NCBI GenBank assembly: GCA_013824615.1
Contig: PNOC01000030.1
Span: forward strand, 1 to 40,650
From: Thermodesulfovibrio sp.
GTDB lineage: Bacteria > Nitrospirota > Thermodesulfovibrionia > Thermodesulfovibrionales > UBA6898
DNA length: 40,650 nucleotides
Reading direction: 5' to 3'
Positions within the stretch are counted from its first letter, which is position 1, and each line of letters begins with the position of its first letter. Both the position numbers and the translations under genes were made by a program. Under the pieces are notes generated by a model. The model was given only the letters and a program-made list of their open reading frames with translations, did no database searches and was not told the DNA's origin. Below, in pieces: positions 33,166-40,440 of the stretch.

Positions 33166-33503
33166 AAGAGAAAATTTTTATTCCCACACGGGGACATATC
33201 GTCTGGTTAGACTTTGACCCGCAGGTTGGGCACGAGCAGGCAGGCAGGAGGCCGGCGCTTGTGATATCGCCTGCTGCCTACAACGGGAAGATCGGCTTGG
33301 CTTTGATGTGTCCTATAACAGGCCAGGTAAAGGGGTATCCGTTTGAAGTTGTCATTCCGCAAGGGTTGGATGTATCTGGTGTAATTCTCTCAGACCAGAT
33401 AAAAAGTCTTGATTGGAGAAGCCGCAATGCAGAGTTCTGTTGCAATGCCCCGCACGAGGTCGTCAGCCTGGTTCTGGAGAAGCTGGATACCCTTCTGTCG
33501 TAA
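33159..33503 (+). CDS. mazF: MazF-type mRNA interferase toxin
   Basis: A 114-residue MazF/PemK ribonuclease: RGHIVWLDFDPQVGHEQAGR RPALVIS-type start, MCPITGQVKGYPFEVVIPQG, and VILSDQIKSLDWRSRNAEFC near the end. These hold the conserved catalytic Arg and Thr positions (R in GRRPAL, T in PITGQ). It would cut mRNA at short sites when MazE is degraded. It overlaps mazE. Confidence 0.92.
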   Translation: MVKEKIFIPTRGHIVWLDFDPQVGHEQAGRRPALVISPAAYNGKIGLALMCPITGQVKGYPFEVVIPQGLDVSGVILSDQIKSLDWRSRNAEFCCNAPHEVVSLVLEKLDTLLS

Positions 33504-33602
33504 AACTGACCACTACCCGAGTCACATAATCTGAAGTAGCGTGCCTCTGCCCTAGTAAAGGATTTTTTTCATTGATCGTGCTATTATTATGTGTGGATCA
33601 GG

Positions 33603-33660
33603 ATACCGGCGGCGGCCGGAAGCCCAAACGCTATTAGAGCCCTGGCAGAAGGCCGGGTAT
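33603..33660. other. Possible structured non-coding element
   Basis: ATACC-GGC at 33603-33610 can pair with GCC-G-GGTAT at 33652-33660 (8 pairs with one bulge), closing a loop that holds a smaller hairpin (GGC-CGGAA-GCC). The GC content stands out against AT-rich flanks. It does not fit a riboswitch class I know. Confidence 0.35.
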
Positions 33661-33730
33661 TTAATAATGAAAGGAGAATGCTTCTTTTCCCCCTTGTTTT
33701 TAAGTTGTTTTCCAGGGGAAAAAATATTGC

Positions 33731-33758
33731 TAAAGTTTTTTTTACTATCTTCCGATAA
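33731..33758 (+). promoter_or_regulatory. Sigma28-type promoter of the c-di-GMP/stator operon
   Basis: TAAAGTTT at 33731-33738 and TCCGATAA at 33751-33758, that is TAAA-N16-TCCGATAA. The -35 is perfect and the -10 matches six of eight bases. It precedes the 65-residue protein gene at 33809 by 50 nt and has the same 16-nt spacer as the sites at 10267 and 25468. Confidence 0.65.
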
Positions 33759-33808
33759 AAGAATCAGAGGTGCGTAAACCTCAATGATATGTTTCGGAGG
33801 TAGTGAAA

Positions 33809-34006
33809 ATGACCGTGTTGCCTTTCCAGTTCAACGAAGTCGTTAGGCTTTACAACAGAGTATCGAAGCTTAACCCGACTACACTGCTTGAAAAGGAGCA
33901 TGGAGAGCCTCAGGATATCGTCAGTATATCTGCTGAAGGCAAGAAAAAGCAGATACTGGCTCAGACCAAGAATGAGGTTCTTGAGCGGATAAAAGAAGCA
34001 ATGTAG
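33809..34006 (+). CDS. Small FlgM-like protein (65 residues) of unknown function
   Basis: A 65-residue polar protein. The segment EPQDIVSISAEGKKKQILAQ resembles the FlgM motif (T-D-x-V-x-L-S-x-x-A/G-K/R), and it ends in a helix (TKNEVLERIKEAM). Its N-terminus (VLPFQFNEVVRLYNRVSKLN) has no signal sequence. The ATG at 33809 lies 8 nt after CGGAGG and is preferred to the GTG at 33803, which is too close. It starts an operon with two response regulators, has a sigma28-type promoter and ends 1 bp before the next ATG. It may be a short FlgM relative or another small flagellar regulator. Confidence 0.7.
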   Translation: MTVLPFQFNEVVRLYNRVSKLNPTTLLEKEHGEPQDIVSISAEGKKKQILAQTKNEVLERIKEAM

Positions 34007-34007
34007 G

Positions 34008-34607
34008 ATGGAAAAAAAGGATTTCAGGATTCTTGTTGCCGATGACGATGAAATCGCGCGGGATGTCATTACCTCTCTTCTTCAAAGGACGGGTTATTCT
34101 GTTGTCTCTGCGCACGATGGTCTCGACGCAATAAGGGTCCTGAGGATTGAAGAGGTCGGCCTGGTTATAACCGACCTCCGCATGCCTGGGGCTGACGGGA
34201 TTGAAGTTCTCAAGTATGCAGTCCGGACGAATCCTGATATAGCTGTTGTTATTTTGACTGCCTATGGAACTCTGGATACCACTCTTGAAGCTATCAAAGA
34301 GGGGGCCTACGACTATCTCACCAAACCTTTCAAGGGACAGGAGATAATCCTTGTTGCCGACAGGGCCTTCCAGCGGATGACTCTGATCAATGAAAACAGG
34401 GAGTTGACGCGGCATATCAGGGACACCTATCGCGACATTGAAGTCCTGAAAAATGTGGCTGCGGCCGGAAACCCTGAAGTGACCACCAACTGGCTGGAGC
34501 GTATTGCCCGACTGAATGCCATGGGTGTCCTCACCGAGAACGAACTGCAAATATTAAAGGAAAGGCTTATTAAAGGTGACAACAAAGGGAACAGTCCTCA
34601 TAGTTGA
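34008..34607 (+). CDS. Response regulator with a C-terminal SHOCT-like helix pair
   Basis: A 199-residue protein. The receiver domain has D12-D13-D14, phospho-acceptor D56 (ITDLRMPGADG), T/A switch region (VILTAYGTLDT) and K in LTKPFKG. A helical linker (FQRMTLINENRELTRHIRDT) leads to a short C-terminal unit (NWLERIARLNAMGVLTENEL QILKERLI) that resembles the SHOCT motif. There is no DNA-binding or enzyme domain. The next gene overlaps its 3' end by 32 bp and has a related receiver, so the two may share a kinase, possibly the one at 38397. Confidence 0.88.
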   Translation: MEKKDFRILVADDDEIARDVITSLLQRTGYSVVSAHDGLDAIRVLRIEEVGLVITDLRMPGADGIEVLKYAVRTNPDIAVVILTAYGTLDTTLEAIKEGAYDYLTKPFKGQEIILVADRAFQRMTLINENRELTRHIRDTYRDIEVLKNVAAAGNPEVTTNWLERIARLNAMGVLTENELQILKERLIKGDNKGNSPHS

Positions 34608-36063
34608 TGATGACCCTGTTGTCAGGAATGTGCTGCTTGATATCCTGGGAAGTGTCGGAGGCTATCAGACGGATATTGCTGTCGACGGCGTCGACGGCCT
34701 TGATAAGCTTGGACAGCGGGAATATGATATAGTTTTTACGGATCTTACGATGCCCCGGATGGGCGGCATGGACCTGCTCAGGGAAGCCAAGAAGAGGAAC
34801 CCGCTGCAATCGGTTGTTGTCATTACCGGATTTTCTACCCTTGATAACGCGATCAATGCCATGAAGGAGGGGGCCCGGGATTTTATCACCAAACCGTTCA
34901 AGATCAATACCGTTATTTCGATTGCCGACAGGATTACCGGCGAAAAGAAGCTGCTGCATGGGCTTTCCCAGCCGGGCGAAGGCGGCACAGCCATTGAGCG
35001 CCTGAACAAGGAGCTTTTCCGGAGCCTGTATGAGATCGGCATATTCCATATGGTAAGTACCGAACTCGATAGTCTGCTCAATAACCGGGAGGTTTACGAA
35101 AATCTTGTCGAAATGTCTTCAAGGCTCCTGAATGTGCGGGAGGCATCTTTCGGGATTCTTGATAGCGGCAGCCTGAAACTCGAAAATGCGACAGGCACGA
35201 CGGCAAAGAGGATCCCGATCGACGGTACCATTTTTGAGCATGTCGTTACCGATAAAAATTACTATATAGCCTCTCCGGGCGAGTTGAATCCCCACACCGG
35301 AACGCCGCTGGTCTCCCAGTTTTTTTCTATCCCCTTTCTGATGAATGAAGAGGTCTTCGGCATCCTGAACCTTTCGAACAAGATCGACGGGACAGCGTTT
35401 ACCGAATATGAGATATCTCTGGCTGTTGCGTTTGCCAGAAAAGCAGCCCTCAGGATCGAAAATAATGCGCTGTATGAGGTGTTTTACGGCAATCTGGTCA
35501 ATACCCTGAAAGCCCTGGTCATGAGCATTGAAGTACGGGACAGCTATACCAAACAGCACTCGGAGCGTGTCACGGCCTATTCACTCGAAATAGCCCAGCA
35601 GATGGCGGTCAGCCCTGAAGAGCGCGACATACTGAGTTTCGGCGGGTATCTCCACGATATCGGCAAGATCGGTGTCAGGGATACGGTGCTGCTGAAGCCG
35701 GGCAGGTTGACAGACGACGAGTTCCAGGAGATAAAAATGCATCCGGTCATCGGAGACAATATCATCAAGCCGATTAAATTTTTCCCTCGGGAGCGCGAAC
35801 TTATCAGGAACCATCATGAACACTTCGATGGTTCCGGCTACCCGGACGGCCTTGCCGGCTACAAGATACCGTTGATTGTCAGGATTATAAAGGTGGCGGA
35901 CACTTATGACGCGATGACGTCATCCAGGCCCTACCGGCAGGCCCTTGGGCATGATATTGCAGTGGCCGAACTGAAGAAATTCTCCGGAACACAGTTCGAC
36001 AAGGAGATAGTCAATGCCTTTCTTCAGACACCGGCAGGAAGGGGGGAGTCTCTTGGGATTTAA
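34576..36063 (+). CDS. Response regulator with GAF and HD-GYP c-di-GMP phosphodiesterase domains
   Basis: A 495-residue protein. Receiver (about 5-125) with phospho-acceptor D56 (FTDLTMPRMGG) and ITKPFK. A GAF-like domain covers about 160-300 (EVYENLVEMSSRLLNVREAS, FLMNEEVFGILNLSNK). The HD-GYP domain (about 315-490) has YLHDIGKIGVRDTVLLKPG, EIKMHPVIGDNII and HHEHFDGSGYPDGLAG, so the catalytic residues are intact and it should hydrolyse c-di-GMP. Start is GTG at 34576 inside the previous gene. Downstream is a PilZ c-di-GMP receptor and a stator, so it probably adjusts motor output. Confidence 0.93.
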   Translation: MTTKGTVLIVDDDPVVRNVLLDILGSVGGYQTDIAVDGVDGLDKLGQREYDIVFTDLTMPRMGGMDLLREAKKRNPLQSVVVITGFSTLDNAINAMKEGARDFITKPFKINTVISIADRITGEKKLLHGLSQPGEGGTAIERLNKELFRSLYEIGIFHMVSTELDSLLNNREVYENLVEMSSRLLNVREASFGILDSGSLKLENATGTTAKRIPIDGTIFEHVVTDKNYYIASPGELNPHTGTPLVSQFFSIPFLMNEEVFGILNLSNKIDGTAFTEYEISLAVAFARKAALRIENNALYEVFYGNLVNTLKALVMSIEVRDSYTKQHSERVTAYSLEIAQQMAVSPEERDILSFGGYLHDIGKIGVRDTVLLKPGRLTDDEFQEIKMHPVIGDNIIKPIKFFPRERELIRNHHEHFDGSGYPDGLAGYKIPLIVRIIKVADTYDAMTSSRPYRQALGHDIAVAELKKFSGTQFDKEIVNAFLQTPAGRGESLGI

Positions 36064-36823
36064 TAGTGGTGATACTGTTTATTACCGGTTGCTGTCCGAG
36101 ACCGCGCGGGTGACTGCGGAGATTATGTCGGCTTCAGACAGTGAGGTCGTGCTGCGCGCGGCTGAGGAACCGAAGAAGGAGATCAGACAGGGGGCGTATC
36201 TTGTCATATCGACAACCGACGGGGATATTTATACCGAGGTTGAAGCGGTGGACGGCAAGGTCCTCCGGTTGCGGCGGATCTGGGGTGAAAAGAGAGAGTA
36301 TTTCCGGGTTGATGATGTCTTCCCGGTGCAGTGCTCGAAGATCGCCCCTGATCAGGTCCGGCGGCGGGCACAGGTGTTTTCTGGGTACGGAGCAGACCTC
36401 CCGGAGGAGACGGAACTTCCTGACCAGGGAGAAAATCCGATGCTCTGGAAGATGCTGACAGACATCAATGCGAAGCTTTCAATTATCCTGCAGCACCTGC
36501 AGCTTGAAAAGGAGGGATGTGTCAAGGCAGAACACCGGCACGTCAATCTCAGTGCCTCCGGGATCCGGTTTGTGATGCATGAGCCGGTCAGCCTGGGAGA
36601 TGCTGTTGAGATGAAGCTGCTCCTGCCGACGCAGCCTCCGGTCGGGGTCCTTACGCATGGAGAGATCGTCAGGGTCAGAGATCTGGGCAATCATGAGTAT
36701 GAGGTCGGTGTCCATTTTGCTGATATGGACGATGATGTGCGCGACGAGATTATTCAGTACGCCCTGAAGCGCCAGCGCGACCTGATCCGTAATCTTAGAC
36801 AGCAGAGCGGAAATGATGGTTGA
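36053..36823 (+). CDS. PilZ-domain c-di-GMP receptor with an insertion
   Basis: A 256-residue YcgR-like protein. The N-terminal domain (about 1-75: SGDTVYYRLLSETARVTAEI) is a flagellar-brake-like barrel. The PilZ RxxxR motif is R81-EYF-R85. The second PilZ motif, N-x-S-x-x-G (NLSASG), does not come until N165; about 80 residues separate them instead of the usual 20-30, with a helical stretch (LWKMLTDINAKLSIILQHLQ). PilZ ends with GVLTHGEIVRVRDLGNHEYE and VGVHFADMDDDVRDEIIQYA. I prefer the TTG at 36053, placed after GGGGGGAG, to the ATG at 36014, which would overlap the previous gene by 50 bp. It directly precedes a stator, so it may brake or tune that motor. Confidence 0.82.
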   Translation: MGFNSGDTVYYRLLSETARVTAEIMSASDSEVVLRAAEEPKKEIRQGAYLVISTTDGDIYTEVEAVDGKVLRLRRIWGEKREYFRVDDVFPVQCSKIAPDQVRRRAQVFSGYGADLPEETELPDQGENPMLWKMLTDINAKLSIILQHLQLEKEGCVKAEHRHVNLSASGIRFVMHEPVSLGDAVEMKLLLPTQPPVGVLTHGEIVRVRDLGNHEYEVGVHFADMDDDVRDEIIQYALKRQRDLIRNLRQQSGNDG

Positions 36824-37581
36824 TGAGTCCTTCAAGCATAATAGGGCTTCTGGTTGGTATTGTTGCCGTTCTCGGCGGTAACGTTATCGAGGGCGGTAAA
36901 CTGTCTTCTGTGCTGCAGCCTACTGCAGCCTTTATTGTTTTCGGTGGTACGTTCGGCGCAACTCTCCTTAGTTTCCCTCTGCGGGATATCGTCAAGGCCT
37001 TCCGGTCGCTGAAATATGTTTTTTTTGAAGAAAAGCTTGACCCGGAAAAGTATATTGACGACTTTATCCGGTACTCGGGGATTGCCCGCCGCAACGGCCT
37101 CATTGCGCTGGAAATCGAGATAGCCAGAATTCAGAGTCCTTTTCTGAAAAAGGCCATGACCCTTGCCACGGACCATATGAACGTAAAACTGCTTCGGGAG
37201 ACCATGGAGCAGGACAACCTGACCTTTGAGATTGAGAGAAGGCGCATTGCGCGTGTCTTTGAAACTGCCGGCGGTTTTGCACCGACGGTCGGCATTCTCG
37301 GAGCAGTGCTGGGCCTTATCCATGTTATGGAGAACCTCTCAGACCCTTCCAGGCTGGGGGCCGGGATAGCGGTGGCTTTTGTTGCTACGATCTACGGGGT
37401 CGGCACAGCGAACCTTATTCTCCTCCCTATCTCAAAAAAATTGGTCAACCGGTTGTCCTATGAGCTGTCTGTCCGGGAGATGCTGATCGAGGGTGTGATC
37501 GGTATTCAGTCGGGCCTCAACCCCTACTACCTGCGAGAAAAGCTGAAGGTATTTCTTGAACAGAAGGAGGGTTCGGAGTGA
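36823..37581 (+). CDS. motA: MotA-type stator protein (first set)
   Basis: A 252-residue MotA/PomA-family membrane protein with four transmembrane segments: SSIIGLLVGIVAVLGG, AAFIVFGGTFGATLL, GFAPTVGILGAVLGLIHVM and GAGIAVAFVATIYGVGTANL. The cytoplasmic loop has the conserved charged residues. It resembles the PomA/short MotA branch rather than the E. coli type at 39580. Start is ATG 36823, overlapping the pilZ stop; a TTG one codon earlier is possible. With the MotB downstream it forms an ion-driven stator; the coupling ion cannot be read with confidence. Confidence 0.92.
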   Translation: MSPSSIIGLLVGIVAVLGGNVIEGGKLSSVLQPTAAFIVFGGTFGATLLSFPLRDIVKAFRSLKYVFFEEKLDPEKYIDDFIRYSGIARRNGLIALEIEIARIQSPFLKKAMTLATDHMNVKLLRETMEQDNLTFEIERRRIARVFETAGGFAPTVGILGAVLGLIHVMENLSDPSRLGAGIAVAFVATIYGVGTANLILLPISKKLVNRLSYELSVREMLIEGVIGIQSGLNPYYLREKLKVFLEQKEGSE

Positions 37582-38384
37582 GAAAGCGAAGAGCCCATGC
37601 AGAGGAAGAGAACCCCGACAGATGGGTCGTTTCCTATGCTGATTTTATAACACTGCTCTTTGCTTTTTTTACTGCCATGTATGCCATCAGCAGGGTTGAC
37701 ACCGGGAAGCTCCAGATGTTTGCCGGGTCCATGAGGACAGCATTCAGATCAGCTTCTGTCCAGACAACTCCGGTGATCGAGGGTATTGTTCCGATCCCTC
37801 AGGATACACTGAGACTGGAAAAAGAAGCGAGCCGAGTAATTGCAGCGCTGAAGATGCCGGAGGATATTTCTGTACGGCAGGAGGCCCGGGGGGTCATCAT
37901 ATCCATAGGGGATAACGCTCTTTTTGACGTGGGGCAGGCTACGGTCAAGGAGTCCTCTGTATCGGCGCTTTCGGCTATTGCCTCGGTCATCACCAGGGTT
38001 CCGAATCAGGTAGTGGTTGAAGGGCATACCGATAATGTTCCGGTAGGCGTTTCCGGCAAGAGTGCTCGGCCCCAATATACCACAAACTGGGAGCTGTCAA
38101 CCGCCCGTGCCACCAGTGTTCTGCAGTACTTTCTTGGCAACTACTCCCTTCCGGCCGAGAGGTTTTCTGCCTCGGGTTATGCAGAGTTCAGGCCGGTTGC
38201 ATCCAACGCCACCCCGCAGGGCAGGACAAGGAACCGGCGGGTGGACATTGTACTTCTCAGTGCTGCGGTGCCTGAATCCGCGCAGAAGGGCGAAGTCCGG
38301 AAACCTCAATTTCAGAAACCCGGCATTCAACAACCCAACTTGCAGCAACCCAACTTGCAACAGATGGACCGGCAGGTCCGGTAA
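37578..38384 (+). CDS. motB: MotB-type stator protein (first set)
   Basis: A 268-residue MotB. A single transmembrane helix carries the ion-binding D22 (VVSYADFITLLFAFFTAMYA). The OmpA-like peptidoglycan-binding domain is about 130-230 (NQVVVEGHTDNVPV, NWELSTARATSVLQYF and QGRTRNRRVDIVLL). The tail has a short repeat (QQPNLQQPNLQQ) from a 15-bp DNA repeat. Start is GTG at 37578, after GGAGG, overlapping the motA stop by 4 bp. It anchors the MotA partner to the cell wall. Confidence 0.93.
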   Translation: MRKRRAHAEEENPDRWVVSYADFITLLFAFFTAMYAISRVDTGKLQMFAGSMRTAFRSASVQTTPVIEGIVPIPQDTLRLEKEASRVIAALKMPEDISVRQEARGVIISIGDNALFDVGQATVKESSVSALSAIASVITRVPNQVVVEGHTDNVPVGVSGKSARPQYTTNWELSTARATSVLQYFLGNYSLPAERFSASGYAEFRPVASNATPQGRTRNRRVDIVLLSAAVPESAQKGEVRKPQFQKPGIQQPNLQQPNLQQMDRQVR

Positions 38385-38396
38385 GGATGATATTAT

Positions 38397-39515
38397 ATGA
38401 CTGATGAGCCGAAGAAAGATTCTGCCTTTGAGATAGTAAAGAGTCAGAAACAATGGCAGGCCACAGTGGATGCCATCACTGATCTCATTTTTGTGACCGG
38501 GCGGGACCGGCTGATCAAAAGAGTGAATATATCGTTTTCAGCAAAGTTCAGCCGTCACCCGAAAGAGGTGGTCGGCATGAGGGTCGATGAGCTTTTCAAT
38601 CTGGAAATTCCTCATGCCAACTGTCTGCTGGAGAAGGCCTTCACCCTGAATCAGGCAGTTGAGGATGAAGTAACCATTGGGTCTCATACCTATATGATCA
38701 GCGTCTTTCCGGTTGCTCTTGACAGCCCATATGACGACGACGATGACTCGTTTGTCTGCGTGATGAAGAATGTCACCGAAATGAAGGGACTGCGGGACCA
38801 GCTCTATAATTCATACAAGCTGGCATCCATCGGGCAGCTGGTATCCGGGGTTGCTCATGAGATCAACAACCCGCTGACCGGCATCCTGGGTTTTTCAGAA
38901 CTTCTGCTGATGCGGGTGAAAGACGAAGCCTTCCGGAAGGAGCTGGAAAAGATATACAAGTCCGCAGAGCGGTGCAAGGTGATTGTTGAGGGGCTGCTCT
39001 GTTTTTCGCGGCAGCAGAAGCCTCACAGAAGCCTGGAGTATATCAATGATGTCCTCGACAAGACGATAGATCTCAGGACCTACTGGTTAAAGTCAAAGGG
39101 AGTCTCTATAACCAGAGAGTATCAGGAGACCCCCCTCGTCTATATCGATGTGCAGCAGATTCAGCACGCCATACTGAATATCCTGATGAACGCCGAGCAG
39201 GCGATACACTCCTGCGGGAGACCGGCTCAGGTGGTCATCAGGACGGCGTTTGACTCAGAAGGAAAAAAGATAGTCATCGGGATCTCTGATAATGGCCGTG
39301 GTATTCCTGAGCACGTCAGAGGGAGGATTTTTGATCCCTTCTTTACGACAAAGCCGGTGGGCGAGGGGTCGGGGCTTGGGCTTTCGATGACCTATGGAAT
39401 TATTACCGAGCATGGCGGCACGGTCAGGGTGGAAAGTACTGACGGCGAGGGATCCACTTTTATTATCGAGCTGCCGGTCAGGAAGCCGGGGCCTGAACAG
39501 GATATATCCGGGTGA
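38397..39515 (+). CDS. PAS-domain sensor histidine kinase (NtrB-like)
   Basis: A 372-residue soluble kinase. A PAS domain (about 15-125: WQATVDAITDLIFVTGRDRL) is followed by HisKA with phospho-accepting H154 (QLVSGVAHEINNPLTGILGF) and a HATPase_c domain with N box (ILNILMNAEQAIHS), G1 (ISDNGRGIPE), F box (FDPFFTTKPVGEGSGLGL). There is no membrane segment, so it senses a cytoplasmic signal. It starts 12 bp after motB, and the two response regulators at 34008 and 34576 are its likely partners within the operon. Confidence 0.92.
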   Translation: MTDEPKKDSAFEIVKSQKQWQATVDAITDLIFVTGRDRLIKRVNISFSAKFSRHPKEVVGMRVDELFNLEIPHANCLLEKAFTLNQAVEDEVTIGSHTYMISVFPVALDSPYDDDDDSFVCVMKNVTEMKGLRDQLYNSYKLASIGQLVSGVAHEINNPLTGILGFSELLLMRVKDEAFRKELEKIYKSAERCKVIVEGLLCFSRQQKPHRSLEYINDVLDKTIDLRTYWLKSKGVSITREYQETPLVYIDVQQIQHAILNILMNAEQAIHSCGRPAQVVIRTAFDSEGKKIVIGISDNGRGIPEHVRGRIFDPFFTTKPVGEGSGLGLSMTYGIITEHGGTVRVESTDGEGSTFIIELPVRKPGPEQDISG

Positions 39516-39547
39516 CCATGTATACCGACAGGAGTAAAAATTGATTT

Positions 39548-39567
39548 TTTATCAGCAATGTGATAAA
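39548..39567. promoter_or_regulatory. Perfect 7-6-7 inverted repeat before the second motA
   Basis: TTTATCA-GCAATG-TGATAAA ends 12 bp before the ATG at 39580. It could be an operator or a small RNA hairpin close to the ribosome site. The spacing is like that of CRP/FNR-type sites, but the half-sites do not match either consensus. Confidence 0.4.
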
Positions 39568-39579
39568 CATTAGAGGGTC

Positions 39580-40431
39580 ATGTTTACAATAATCGGCATA
39601 GTTGTTGTTATTGTTGGAATAATCGGCGGCTACCTTATGGAGCACGGAAATCTCCATGTCCTGTGGCAGCCTGCAGAACTGGTTATTATCGGGGGCGCGG
39701 CTGTTGGTTCATTTCTGATCGCTTCCCCGCCAAGGATGGTCAAGCTTGTTATGAAGAGCCTCGGGCCTATTTTCAGCGGTGCCGGTGTCGGCAAGACAGA
39801 ATATCTGGAACTGCTTTCTCTGCTGAATATGGTCTTTTCGAAAATAAGGAAGGAAGGGCTCATCTCGATTGAATCGGATATTGAAGATCCGAAGAAGAGT
39901 CCTCTATTCGGCAAGTATAAGAGCGTCATCGCGAACCATCATGCCCTCGATTTCATATGCGACAACCTGAAGGTCATGATTACGACCAATATGCCGCCGT
40001 ATGAACTTGATAACCTGATGGAGATTGATATTGACGCGAGCCACGCAGAGGAGGCTGCAGCAGTTGCGAATTTGAATAAAGTTTCCGATTCTCTTCCCGG
40101 GTTGGGCATTGTTGCTGCTGTTCTCGGCGTTGTCATAACCATGGGCAAGATTGACTCCCCTCCTGCGGTGCTTGGCCATAGTATCGGGGCTGCGCTGGTT
40201 GGGACATTTCTGGGTATCCTCATGTGCTATGGCTTTCTTGGCCCTATGGCCTCAAAGATTGAGGCGATGAATGCTGATGCCGGGATTTACCCAAAGGTTA
40301 TAAAAACAGCTCTGGTTGCGTTTGTCGGTGGAGCTGCTCCGCAGATTGCGGTTGAGTCGGGCAGACGGGCAATTCCGGGGTCTGTGCGGCCGACCTTCGC
40401 CGAGCTCGAGACCGCCCTCAGGAAAAAGTAG
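39580..40431 (+). CDS. motA: MotA stator protein, E. coli type (second set)
   Basis: A 283-residue MotA of the longer enterobacterial type: FTIIGIVVVIVGIIGGYLME, AELVIIGGAAVGSFLIA, SLPGLGIVAAVLGVVITMG and GAALVGTFLGILMCYGFLGP are the four membrane helices, and RKEGLISIESDIEDPKKSP lies in the cytoplasmic loop. It is clearly not a recent copy of the stator at 36823. The AGAGGG site is only 2 nt from the ATG, a tight spacing. It pairs with the MotB that begins at 40441. Confidence 0.94.
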   Translation: MFTIIGIVVVIVGIIGGYLMEHGNLHVLWQPAELVIIGGAAVGSFLIASPPRMVKLVMKSLGPIFSGAGVGKTEYLELLSLLNMVFSKIRKEGLISIESDIEDPKKSPLFGKYKSVIANHHALDFICDNLKVMITTNMPPYELDNLMEIDIDASHAEEAAAVANLNKVSDSLPGLGIVAAVLGVVITMGKIDSPPAVLGHSIGAALVGTFLGILMCYGFLGPMASKIEAMNADAGIYPKVIKTALVAFVGGAAPQIAVESGRRAIPGSVRPTFAELETALRKK

Positions 40432-40440
40432 TAATTCTCT

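Larger units (their letters stand above)
33504..33808. other. 305-bp intergenic region after mazF
   Basis: No convincing gene; a 62-codon frame (33589-33777) has no ribosome site and no sensible composition. The region holds a GC-rich stem structure (33603-33660), a TTTTCCCC/GGGGAAAA inverted pair (about 33686 and 33715) that could be a weak terminator, and a sigma28-type promoter at 33731. Confidence 0.55.

Noticed and set aside
33595-33615. TCAGGATACCGGC resembles the 3' conserved box of cobalamin riboswitches.
   Set aside because: The rest of the cobalamin core (GCCACTG and the GGTG...AATCC part) is absent upstream, so it is most likely a chance match.
33601-33670. c-di-GMP (GEMM) riboswitch before the HD-GYP/PilZ operon.
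   Set aside because: The GGCAAACC and ACGCAAAGCC signatures and the GNRA tetraloop are missing, and the element lies upstream of the sigma28 promoter.
33589-33777. 62-codon frame between mazF and the small FlgM-like gene.
   Set aside because: No ribosome site, composition follows the AT-rich DNA, and it runs over the sigma28 promoter.
38316-38366. 15-bp repeat in the motB 3' end as a phase-variation switch.
   Set aside because: Only two units, and the unit length is a multiple of three, so slippage would not change the frame.
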